From an uncultured Clostridia bacterium (lineage in GTDB: Bacteria > Bacillota_A > Clostridia > UMGS1840 > HGM11507), in the NCBI GenBank assembly GCA_934403665.1, contig CAKRUL010000042.1, positions 1-8,061 of the forward strand: a stretch of 8,061 nucleotides of DNA, read 5' to 3'. The notes below the pieces were generated by a model, which worked only from the letters and a program-made list of their open reading frames with translations, was not told where the DNA came from and made no database searches. How positions within the stretch are numbered: position 1 is the stretch's first letter; every line of letters begins with the position of its first letter. The translations under genes were made by a program, and so were the position numbers. Positions 1 through 6,306 of this stretch are shown piece after piece.

Positions 1-2136
1 CGGTTCCCCCGGCTGTTGTAATGTGCCGGAATAACCGATGCTCAGATTGTCAAAAAATACGGTTCCCGTTCCCCTTTGAGACGGATCATACTGCAAAATA
101 TAGAGCTTCCTGATTTTCATAGGCCGCGCAATGTCGGCGGCTATCGGCGCTTCATAATAGTTCCAGTCTGTTGGGGAAATCCCCTGGGTTGTGAAATAGG
201 TGCGTTTGATTTCCCCGTTTCCGTCCTGAATTTCACAGCCGAGCCAATGCGGAACCTTTTGATCCGATTTTACCCACACTCCGAGTTTTGTCGCACTGTC
301 CGGAAGAGAAATTCCTCCATTGTCAAAAACAAGATAAGCACCCTTTTTGTCTGACGTCTCCGATGAAAAATCATAGGTAAGTTTTCCGGCTGTATTCCCC
401 TCCTTCTTTTCTTCTTTGGAGATGGTATAGCCTCCGCTCACATAAGAGGGATACCCGGTAAAAGAACCGTTTGCTTTTTCAAAATTCAGAATATCGGGAT
501 CAACCGAGACAGATACTTCCTCGGAGTGGGTGCTCCCCGTCACTCCCTGATAAGTGGCCTTGATCTCGAAAGAGCCGTTCACCAATGAGATGACCTTGTC
601 TCCCTCTTGCCGAATCTTATCCGAAGGAAACGTCACAAATCGGTTGGGGATCATTGCTGCGCGGCCGTTTGCATCGATCCCCTTGACCCAAACATTAAGC
701 GGTTCGCCTTGAACCGGACGATCTGTATAGCATTCCACCAGCAATTTCTCCGGTTTTTCCAGCACTTCAACCTCGCAGAATCCGGAGATATCTTCTAAGG
801 TTCCTGTGAGTCGGAGCGTGCCTGCTTCTGCAGGATAGTATTCCTGCCCCCGGAATTGTCCCTGCACACCGGAGGCGGACAGCTTCACCTGCTGTGCATC
901 AAAATCCATGGGTTTTAAATTCGTGTCCTCCGCACGCATTGCAATCTGCAACGCTGTTCCCCGGAAAACCGTGCGCTCCGGCTCCAGATAAAGCTTGCCG
1001 AGCACATTGGTCGGCTGTGCGTTGGATTTCACCCCGATGCCGTTAATCACCGCCCTGTTTTCGGTCGGCTCATTGACAACCTTAAGCGTTCCATCCGCAT
1101 TTTCTTTTGCTACCATCTGTGTGGAGCCACCCCCGTCAAAATTCATGGCGTCATACGCTCCCAATTCAGACATAAGCTCTCTCAGTTCCTGCATGGTCAT
1201 CCCGACTGACCGCTTGGTTCTTCCGTCCACCGTTACCAAAATCAATTGTTTTCCCGTCCGGTCAATTCCCACAGCTGTCCGGGGATTGACTCCCCCGACA
1301 TTATGCGTGTTTTTGGCCGGAATTCCGCCGGTGAGCAGCATCGTTCCGCCCCCGACAGCAGTCTCAAGCGTTCGGTTCGGCGACAGGCTCATCTCGGTTT
1401 TCACCGTGTCTCCTACCTGAAAATGATCCAAAAGAAAAGAGTTAAACTCCGGAAGAAAGGTCAGAACATATCCGTTCTCCGGAATCAGCACCGGATCCAT
1501 ATCCTGCCGGATTTCCTTCACGATATTATTTTCCACCACCATCTCTGTGATGTTGTCCTTGGATCCGAGAGAGGTGTTTTGAAAATCCCGAGTGTACATG
1601 ACAATGCCGTCCAGACTGTCGTATTTATTCAGATGCTTGATCGGCGCAGAATTGCCGTCGGGCGCTGTTACCGTAATAGAGGTTCTGATATACTCGATGA
1701 TCAGCTTTCCGAATTCATCCTGCACCAAAGATGCCATATTGTCTGTGGTATCGCCGGAGGTCAGAAGCTTCCCGTCCTCCACCATCATGCCGATGGAAGA
1801 CCCGTGCCCTGCCTGTCCGGTTCGCCAAGAAAAAAAGTCCGCATTCACTGCGGCATCCACATCATTGTTTTTCGCATGCTGCAGAACGGTCTCTAAATTG
1901 GATACGCCGTCCGGCGAACGAAGCAGCTTCATCTGAAGGGTGGGTTCGTTCAGATCCGCCGTTATCACGTTAATGTTTTGCCAGCCCTTCTCCGTCAGCC
2001 GGACAATATGTTTATGCGTCAGCCCCTTTGCAATCGTTTTTTCTTCCGTCTTTTCATAGCTTGCGCCGCCGGCAAACGTTATCTGCCCGGCAAACAAAAA
2101 TACCATAACAACTATGGCAAGAATCCGTTTCTTCAT
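1..2136 (-). CDS. Secreted phosphodiester glycosidase (NAGPA domain) with Ig-like and CBM-like modules, C-terminus cut by window edge
   Basis: The frame is open for 712 codons from ATG at 2136 to position 1, so the 3' end is missing. The start is set by AGGAGGT a few bases upstream. Residues 1-22 form a signal peptide (MKKR, hydrophobic core, likely cut after TFA); there is no lipobox, so the protein is probably exported and released or wall-bound. Residues about 35-370 match the NAGPA / exopolysaccharide-EpsL-like family: NADFF at 98-102, AVGGGTMLLTGG at 260-271, NVGGVNPRTAVGID at 279-292, VDGR at 303-306 and FDGGGST at 333-339. The family hydrolyses sugar-1-phosphodiesters such as GlcNAc-1-phosphodiester. 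Residues about 378-461 and 462-550 look like two Ig-like beta-sandwich modules, and about 550-705 a jelly-roll carbohydrate-binding-like module (LGVWVKSD, WNYYEAPI, VFFDNLSIGY). It is divergent from a wall-glycan operon, which suggests a role in wall-glycan trimming; the substrate is unknown. SLH or other anchoring domains could lie beyond the edge. Confidence 0.9.
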   Translation of the reverse strand, partial: MKKRILAIVVMVFLFAGQITFAGGASYEKTEEKTIAKGLTHKHIVRLTEKGWQNINVITADLNEPTLQMKLLRSPDGVSNLETVLQHAKNNDVDAAVNADFFSWRTGQAGHGSSIGMMVEDGKLLTSGDTTDNMASLVQDEFGKLIIEYIRTSITVTAPDGNSAPIKHLNKYDSLDGIVMYTRDFQNTSLGSKDNITEMVVENNIVKEIRQDMDPVLIPENGYVLTFLPEFNSFLLDHFQVGDTVKTEMSLSPNRTLETAVGGGTMLLTGGIPAKNTHNVGGVNPRTAVGIDRTGKQLILVTVDGRTKRSVGMTMQELRELMSELGAYDAMNFDGGGSTQMVAKENADGTLKVVNEPTENRAVINGIGVKSNAQPTNVLGKLYLEPERTVFRGTALQIAMRAEDTNLKPMDFDAQQVKLSASGVQGQFRGQEYYPAEAGTLRLTGTLEDISGFCEVEVLEKPEKLLVECYTDRPVQGEPLNVWVKGIDANGRAAMIPNRFVTFPSDKIRQEGDKVISLVNGSFEIKATYQGVTGSTHSEEVSVSVDPDILNFEKANGSFTGYPSYVSGGYTISKEEKKEGNTAGKLTYDFSSETSDKKGAYLVFDNGGISLPDSATKLGVWVKSDQKVPHWLGCEIQDGNGEIKRTYFTTQGISPTDWNYYEAPIAADIARPMKIRKLYILQYDPSQRGTGTVFFDNLSIGYSGTLQQPGEP

Positions 2137-2172
2137 CGGTGACCTCCTGTCCGCTGTGGGTTGTTCTTTTTG

Positions 2173-2191
2173 GGGAAGCAATTGCATTCCC
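2173..2191. promoter_or_regulatory. Imperfect inverted repeat in the 5' leader of the glycosidase gene
   Basis: GGGAAGC-AATT-GC-a-TTCCC pairs over seven base pairs with one bulged base and a four-base loop. It contains a CAATTG palindrome at 2179-2184. On the minus transcript it falls within about the first 30 nt, so it could stabilise the mRNA 5' end or be an operator. No U-run follows on either strand, so it is not an intrinsic terminator. Confidence 0.4.
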
Positions 2192-2206
2192 TCACACGAT
2201 ACTTCT

Positions 2207-2235
2207 ATTATAATACAGATTTTATCAATTGTATA
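2207..2235 (-). promoter_or_regulatory. Sigma-A-like promoter of the glycosidase gene
   Basis: Read on the minus strand, a -35 TATACA (2235-2230, four of six consensus bases) is followed after exactly 17 bases by a perfect -10 TATAAT (2212-2207). Transcription would start near 2200, giving an untranslated leader of about 64 nt before the ATG at 2136. The first copy of the 15-bp direct repeat (2218-2232) lies across the spacer and the edge of the -35 box, so a protein bound there would be expected to block polymerase. Confidence 0.65.
2218..2232 (+). repeat. 15-bp direct repeat, copy 1 (candidate operator)
   Basis: GATTTTATCAATTGT occurs here and again, identical over all 15 bases, at 2310-2324, an offset of 92 bp. 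This copy lies within the minus promoter. It contains the CAATTG palindrome at 2226-2231. The repeat itself is directly visible; a regulatory role is inferred from its position. Confidence 0.7.
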
Positions 2236-2258
2236 GTTCCAATATTCCTCAATTTTGA

Positions 2259-2287
2259 TTGAAATCTGTGTTATTTTAGGGTATAAT
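2259..2287 (+). promoter_or_regulatory. Sigma-A-like promoter of the wall-glycan operon
   Basis: TTGAAA (2259-2264) is separated by 17 bases from a perfect TATAAT (2282-2287); this is the best promoter match in the window. The start point should be near 2294, leaving a leader of about 167 nt before the ATG at 2461. Its -35 box overlaps the right arm of the inverted repeat TCAAT-tttg-ATTGA (2249-2262), and the second copy of the 15-bp repeat starts about 17 bases downstream of the predicted start point, a typical position for a repressor site. Confidence 0.8.
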
Positions 2288-2309
2288 ACAAAAAGACCTG
2301 CAAAGCCGG

Positions 2310-2324
2310 GATTTTATCAATTGT
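2310..2324 (+). repeat. 15-bp direct repeat, copy 2 (candidate operator)
   Basis: This is the second identical copy of GATTTTATCAATTGT, at about +17 to +31 of the predicted operon transcript. It also sits in the loop of a possible RNA stem formed by TGCAAAG (2299-2305) and CTTTGCA (2332-2338), so it could act as DNA (operator) or in the RNA. Position favours an operator, by inference. Confidence 0.65.
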
Positions 2325-2391
2325 GTTCTGTCTTTGCAAACATTGCATCTTTTGCATTTTGATTTTTAAGCATTAGAGAGTCGAATCTCAT

Positions 2392-2445
2392 ATGCCCTGC
2401 ACACAGAAAGATTCAGCCTGCTTTTGTGATACAGGCCGGCTGTAA
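2392..2445 (+). CDS. Possible 17-residue leader peptide, uncertain
   Basis: ATG at 2392 opens a 17-codon frame encoding MPCTQKDSACFCDTGRL, ending at TAA 2443-2445. The stop overlaps the first bases of AAGGAG (2444-2449), the ribosome binding site of the glycosyltransferase gene, so translation here could influence initiation at 2461. It has three cysteines (3, 10, 12). Against it: only a weak purine stretch (AGAGAG, 2375-2380) lies 11 bases upstream of the ATG, and a frame of this length is common by chance. I do not recognise the peptide. Confidence 0.2.
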   Translation: MPCTQKDSACFCDTGRL

Positions 2446-2460
2446 GGAGAGGAAAAAACA

Positions 2461-3588
2461 ATGAATCAAAGCCCCAGAATTCTTCTTGCCCTAATGGGCT
2501 TATCTATCGGCGGCGCTGAAACACATGTTGTGGAATTGGCAATCGGCTTGAAGGACGTCGGTTTTACTCCTATTGTTGCCTCCAACGGCGGCGTCTATGT
2601 AAAGGTTTTGGAGGAAAACGGCATCCGCCATTATCAAGTTCCCCTGAATAATAAAAGTCCATTGAATATGCTCCGCTCATATCAGCGCTTGGAGAAAATT
2701 TTAAAGGAGGAACACATTGATCTGATCCATGCACATGCGCGGATTCCTGCCTTTATCCTCGGCTTTCTCCACAAAAAAACGAAGATTCCCTTTGTCACGA
2801 CGGCACACTGGGTGTTTGATACCAGCTTCTATTTTAAATATCTGACCAACTGGGGACAGTATTCCCTTGCAGTCAGCAATGACATCAAAAAGTATTTAAT
2901 GGATAATTATCATATTCCGGAGGATCATATCAAGGTTACCATCAACGGCATCTCGACCAAGCGGTTCAATGATAAAATTAATTATTCGCACCTTTTGAAA
3001 GAATTGGGGTTGCAGCCGAACAACCGTCATATCGTTTATATCAGCAGGATGGATGTATCCCGCAGTCTTGTTGCGCATCACATCTGTGAAATCGCACCAT
3101 ACCTGTTTGAAAAATATCCGGACATTGATATTACCCTTGTGGGAGACGGAGATGATTTTGCCCAAGTTCAGAAAAAAGTGATTCATTTGCAGGAAAAATA
3201 CGGGAAAAATAAAATTGTCATGGCGGGCGCCCGCACCAATATTAACGAATTTGTGTCTATGTCTGACTTTTTTATCGGTGTCAGCCGTTCCGTGATGGAG
3301 GCTATGGCGGCTGGCAAGCCGGTTATTGTGTCCGGCAACGAGGGCTATATCGGCATTTTTGACCGGGATCAGCTGGAACCCTCCGTTCTGACAAATTTCT
3401 GCTGCCGCGGTCAGCAACCAGCCACTTCACAGCTTTTAAAACGCGATCTGACAAAACTGCTGGAACTTCCGGAAGAAAAGCTTCAGGAGTTGAAGGCTTA
3501 CGGAAAAGAAGTCATTTTGGAACGGTATTCCATCCAAAAAATGACCAATGACAACATTGAAGTTTACAATTTATTTTTAAACCGCTAA
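2461..3588 (+). CDS. GT4-family glycosyltransferase (GT-B fold)
   Basis: This 375-residue protein has the usual length of a GT4 enzyme. AAGGAGAGG (2444-2452) precedes the ATG. The N-terminal Rossmann domain has a glycine-rich acceptor-side loop (LSIGGAETHVVELA, 14-27), LIHAHARIP (88-96) and the domain junction near TINGIS (160-165). The C-terminal nucleotide-sugar domain has YISRMD (193-198), LVGDGDD (226-232) and GVSRSVMEAMAAGKPVIVSG (273-292). In the family's EX7E motif the second glutamate is E280, but the first is replaced by isoleucine (I272). The family moves a sugar from a nucleotide donor to a lipid-linked acceptor on the cytoplasmic side. As first gene of the operon, 22 nt before csaB, it probably adds a sugar to the glycan that CsaB pyruvylates. 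Donor and acceptor cannot be read from the sequence. Confidence 0.9.
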   Translation: MNQSPRILLALMGLSIGGAETHVVELAIGLKDVGFTPIVASNGGVYVKVLEENGIRHYQVPLNNKSPLNMLRSYQRLEKILKEEHIDLIHAHARIPAFILGFLHKKTKIPFVTTAHWVFDTSFYFKYLTNWGQYSLAVSNDIKKYLMDNYHIPEDHIKVTINGISTKRFNDKINYSHLLKELGLQPNNRHIVYISRMDVSRSLVAHHICEIAPYLFEKYPDIDITLVGDGDDFAQVQKKVIHLQEKYGKNKIVMAGARTNINEFVSMSDFFIGVSRSVMEAMAAGKPVIVSGNEGYIGIFDRDQLEPSVLTNFCCRGQQPATSQLLKRDLTKLLELPEEKLQELKAYGKEVILERYSIQKMTNDNIEVYNLFLNR

Positions 3589-3610
3589 TCCGTAAAGAAG
3601 GAGCATATCT

Positions 3611-4699
3611 ATGATTGATATCTTGATTTCCGGGTTCTACGGATTTAGTAACAGCGGTGACGAGGCCGTTTTACAGTCCATCGTAGAACTGTTAAAAACA
3701 AAGAAACCGGAAATAACCATCGGGGCTCTGACACAGAACGGAAAGAATATTTATGTCAGAGGGATTCAACCCGTCAACCGAACCAATCTGTTTCAAATTA
3801 TAAAAATCATGAGAAAAAGCAAGCTGTTTATCAGCGGAGGCGGAAGCCTGATCCAGGATGTAACCAGTTCACGCTCGCTTTATTATTATCTTGGGCTGAT
3901 CCTGCTTGCAAAACTACTGGGCACCAAAGTGATGCTTTATGCCAACGGAATCGGCCCTGTGAACGGCAGGTTTAACCGCTGGCTCTCCAAACATATTGTA
4001 AACAAGGTGGATTTAATCACTCTGCGGGAGCCGGATTCCCTGCAAGCACTGAAAGCAATGGAAATTACCAATCCGCCCTGTTATGTGACTGCCGATCCCG
4101 CAATCGAAATTCCTCCGATCGGAGAGGAGGAAATTGCGGCCTTAAAGAAAAAAGTCGGAATGGATCCGGCGAAACAGACGGTTTGCCTCTCCATCCGAAG
4201 ATGGGGAAAATACACAGACAAAATGGTGGATATTCTAAGCAAAACCGCCGACCGTCTGATTGAGGAAACCGGCGTGCAGATTTTATTGCTCCCGCTGCAT
4301 TTTTCAAGCGATTATAAAATCTGTGACCGTCTCCGAAACACCATGAAACATGATTGTCTTCTTCCCGACAGGGATTATCGGGTGCCGGAAATTCTGGGAC
4401 TGATGAAAGATTCGCAAGCTGTCGTTGGGATGCGTCTGCATTCTTTGATTTATGCGGCCTCTCTGAACGTGCCTGTGGTCGGGATTGTTTATGATACGAA
4501 AGTCGAAGGGTTTCTGAATTATATCGGTCAGCCGTTTATGGAAACCGTAGAAGGAATTTCTTTGGAAAGTCTCTTTGAAAAAATAACATACGTCATGCAC
4601 CGGCGGGATTCCATTGCGCAGGAGCTTGATGAAAGAATGACCGAATTGCGGAAGCTGACCAAAAAAGACGCCGAAATGGCCATTGCCTTTCTGGAATAG
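3611..4699 (+). CDS. csaB: Polysaccharide pyruvyltransferase CsaB
   Basis: This 362-residue protein matches the CsaB branch of the polysaccharide pyruvyltransferase family over its full length. Visible landmarks are GFYGFSNSGDEAVL (8-21), SGGGSLIQD (75-83), YANGIGPV (110-117), ADPA (161-164), the SIRRW segment (194-198), GMRLHSLIYAA (273-283, with the family's conserved Arg275 and His277) and YDTKVEGF (294-301). Family members transfer an enolpyruvyl group from phosphoenolpyruvate to a sugar, forming a ketal; CsaB does this on secondary cell wall polysaccharide, creating the site recognised by SLH domains of S-layer proteins. The protein has no membrane segment and should act in the cytoplasm on a lipid-linked precursor. 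AAGGAG (3598-3603) lies 7 nt before the ATG. Placement between a glycosyltransferase and a flippase fits pyruvylation before export. Confidence 0.93.
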   Translation: MIDILISGFYGFSNSGDEAVLQSIVELLKTKKPEITIGALTQNGKNIYVRGIQPVNRTNLFQIIKIMRKSKLFISGGGSLIQDVTSSRSLYYYLGLILLAKLLGTKVMLYANGIGPVNGRFNRWLSKHIVNKVDLITLREPDSLQALKAMEITNPPCYVTADPAIEIPPIGEEEIAALKKKVGMDPAKQTVCLSIRRWGKYTDKMVDILSKTADRLIEETGVQILLLPLHFSSDYKICDRLRNTMKHDCLLPDRDYRVPEILGLMKDSQAVVGMRLHSLIYAASLNVPVVGIVYDTKVEGFLNYIGQPFMETVEGISLESLFEKITYVMHRRDSIAQELDERMTELRKLTKKDAEMAIAFLE

Positions 4700-4726
4700 A
4701 AAGCAACGTTATCTTTTTCCGCATGG

Positions 4727-4733
4727 AAGGAGG
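4727..4733 (+). promoter_or_regulatory. Ribosome binding site that decides the TTG start
   Basis: AAGGAGG is a near-perfect anti-16S match and lies 7 nt before TTG 4741. It falls inside the reading frame if translation is assumed to start at ATG 4723, so the longer version (six extra residues) is unlikely. The sequence ahead of 4723 is pyrimidine-rich (ATCTTTTTCC) and offers no alternative site. Confidence 0.8.
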
Positions 4734-4740
4734 CATTATT

Positions 4741-6306
4741 TTGACAAAAAAAAATACAGCGGTCAAGACCGTCAGTGTAATGTTTTTGCTGACCTTCTCC
4801 GCAAAGATACTGGGGCAGCTTCGGGAAATGCTCTCCGCCAACGCATACGGAACGGGCGATATGGCCAATGCCTATCAAGCGGCTTCTCAGATTCCGCTTC
4901 TGTTCTTTGAAATCAGCTTGGGGGCGGCAATCTCCTCCACCTTTATTCCCGTATTTAACGAAATTATGCAGTTGGAGGGTCGGGAAAAAGCCTTTCGTTT
5001 TTCCTCCAATTTTGTTTGGATTGTATGTGCGATTGCCACCTTTTTCAGCATCGTCGGGATCATATTCGCCGGTCCGATTATCGGTTTGGTGGCTCCGGGG
5101 CTGAATGAAAACGCAACGCATATGGCCGTTAACATTCTGCGGATTATGTTGCCTATTATGATCTTTACAGCGGCATCCTATGCCTTTGCCGGGATTCTGC
5201 AATCTTTGGATGAATTTAATACCCCGGCAGCAATGAGTCTGTGCTCCAATCTTTTGGTCATCCTGTATTTCCTTCTGTTAAACCGCTATTTGGGCATCTA
5301 TGGGTTGGCTGTGTTTGTGCTTCTGGGGTGGGTTCTTCAACTGATCATTCTGATTCCGGCTCTCAGAAAGAAGCAATATCGCCTGTCTTTTGTGTTTCAG
5401 CCAAAGGACAGCGGCATTCTCAAAACTGCAAAGCTGGCTCTCCCCGTATTTGTCAGTGTATGGGTTCAGCCCATCAACAGCATGATTAACATCAATCTTG
5501 CCTCTCATCTGAACGATGGACAAGCTGTTTCCGCTTTGAGTTATGCCAATAAACTGTATGTTATCATCTCCAGTGTTTTTACGCTGGTTTTGACAAATTA
5601 TATTTTCCCGAAGATGTCACGGCTTTACACCGCCGGAGACAAAAAGGGAGTTGCGGACGTTCTGCGCGCTTCTCTGCGGGTTGTTGTTCTGATTATTTTA
5701 CCGATTATGATTTTATTTATGACGCTGGCGACGCCTCTGATCCGCCTGATTTATGAACGGGGTGCTTTTGATGAAACCTCCACACGGCTCACTGCAACCG
5801 CACTTCTCTTTTACAGTGCCGGAATGCTGGCGCTCGGACTGATGGAGGTCTTTAATAAAACCTTTTATGCCATGCAGAAATCCAAGATCCCGATGCGGGT
5901 ATCTATGATCGGTATTGCCCTCAATATTCTTCTGAGTATTGTTCTTTCCAAAAAAATGGGGCTGGGCGGCATCGCGCTTGCCTCTTCCATTGCTATGATC
6001 AGCATGGCCTTTCTTTTGGGGTGCCAGATGCGCCGTTATGTTCCTCATCTGTTTGACCGTTCTTTTCTGGTCAATACACTGAAGATTCTGCTTTCCGGCG
6101 GTGTGATGACCGCAGTTGTCCTGTTCCTGAATCCGTTTCTTGCCGCACATTTTTCAGGCGGTCTTGTGAAAACGTTTTTATGGCTGGCAATCGCAGCCTC
6201 TGCAGGAAGCATTGCCTATCTGATTACCGCTGTTCTCTTCAGAGTAGAGGAGCTTACGATGATATGCAACAAATTTTTGAAAAAAGGAAGTGACTCCGAT
6301 GCATGA
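4741..6306 (+). CDS. MurJ/MVF-family lipid-linked glycan flippase
   Basis: This is a 521-residue polytopic membrane protein of the MurJ/MviN family (MOP superfamily), with about 14 hydrophobic segments expected. The start chosen is TTG at 4741, because AAGGAGG (4727-4733) lies 7 nt before it; the in-frame ATG at 4723 has no ribosome binding site and sits in front of that site. Family landmarks are ILGQLREML (23-31), AYQAASQIP (44-52), FIPVFNE (68-74), YERGAFDE (338-345) and the late signature FNKTFYAMQKSKIP (371-384). By hand alignment to E. coli MurJ, Asp39 and Asp269 become Asn43 and Asn270, Arg52 becomes Phe56, and Arg18 and Arg270 become lysines. This suggests a substrate other than lipid II, probably the glycan made by the operon. 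It follows csaB by 41 nt and overlaps the next gene by 8 nt, so I leave the symbol murJ unassigned. Confidence 0.9.
   Translation: MTKKNTAVKTVSVMFLLTFSAKILGQLREMLSANAYGTGDMANAYQAASQIPLLFFEISLGAAISSTFIPVFNEIMQLEGREKAFRFSSNFVWIVCAIATFFSIVGIIFAGPIIGLVAPGLNENATHMAVNILRIMLPIMIFTAASYAFAGILQSLDEFNTPAAMSLCSNLLVILYFLLLNRYLGIYGLAVFVLLGWVLQLIILIPALRKKQYRLSFVFQPKDSGILKTAKLALPVFVSVWVQPINSMININLASHLNDGQAVSALSYANKLYVIISSVFTLVLTNYIFPKMSRLYTAGDKKGVADVLRASLRVVVLIILPIMILFMTLATPLIRLIYERGAFDETSTRLTATALLFYSAGMLALGLMEVFNKTFYAMQKSKIPMRVSMIGIALNILLSIVLSKKMGLGGIALASSIAMISMAFLLGCQMRRYVPHLFDRSFLVNTLKILLSGGVMTAVVLFLNPFLAAHFSGGLVKTFLWLAIAASAGSIAYLITAVLFRVEELTMICNKFLKKGSDSDA

Larger units (their letters stand above)
2137..2460. 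promoter_or_regulatory. Divergent intergenic control region
   Basis: These 324 bases separate the divergent glycosidase gene and the wall-glycan operon and are clearly richer in A and T than the genes. They hold a minus promoter (2235-2207), a plus promoter (2259-2287), two exact copies of a 15-bp repeat, three CAATTG palindromes, an imperfect hairpin at 2173-2191, a spaced inverted repeat TCAAT-tttg-ATTGA at 2249-2262, and a leader of about 167 nt upstream of the first operon gene. I see no tRNA, recognised riboswitch or strong terminator here. Confidence 0.8.
2294..2460 (+). promoter_or_regulatory. Leader of the wall-glycan operon with alternative hairpins
   Basis: From the predicted start near 2294 to the ATG at 2461 there are about 167 untranslated bases. 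TGCAAAG (2299-2305) can pair with CTTTGCA (2332-2338). The overlapping TGCAAA (2335-2340) can instead pair with TTTGCA (2351-2356), which is followed by TTTTGATTTTT. The two stems share bases and are mutually exclusive, as in attenuators, but both are weak. Further small stems are GAGA/TCTC (2376-2389) and GCCTG/CAGGC (2416-2436), the latter just before the ribosome binding site. I do not recognise a known riboswitch class or a T-box. Confidence 0.4.

Noticed and set aside
76..1973. Several plus-strand open frames up to 216 codons (for example 1246-1896).
   Set aside because: They lie opposite the continuous minus-strand glycosidase gene, which has clear family motifs; the plus-strand products resemble nothing and lack good ribosome binding sites.
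2209..2214. A plus-strand TATAAT as an extra operon promoter.
   Set aside because: The position 17 bases upstream reads ATTCCC and gives no -35 box; the same bases fit better as the minus-strand -10.
2335..2363. TGCAAA/TTTGCA hairpin followed by a T-rich stretch as a true intrinsic terminator.
   Set aside because: The stem has only six mostly A-U pairs and a ten-base loop, and the T-run is interrupted; kept only as a possible weak attenuator element.
4723..4740. ATG at 4723 as start of the flippase gene.
   Set aside because: It has no ribosome binding site, while AAGGAGG inside this segment is correctly spaced for TTG 4741.
4528..5202. Minus-strand open frame of 224 codons across the csaB-flippase junction.
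   Set aside because: It is antisense to two motif-supported genes, its translation is low-complexity and rich in Cys, His, Asn and Arg, and it has no family signature.
6290..6298. GTG at 6290 as start of the ligase-like gene.
   Set aside because: The GTG overlaps the AAGGAAG site that fits ATG 6299 at 8 nt.
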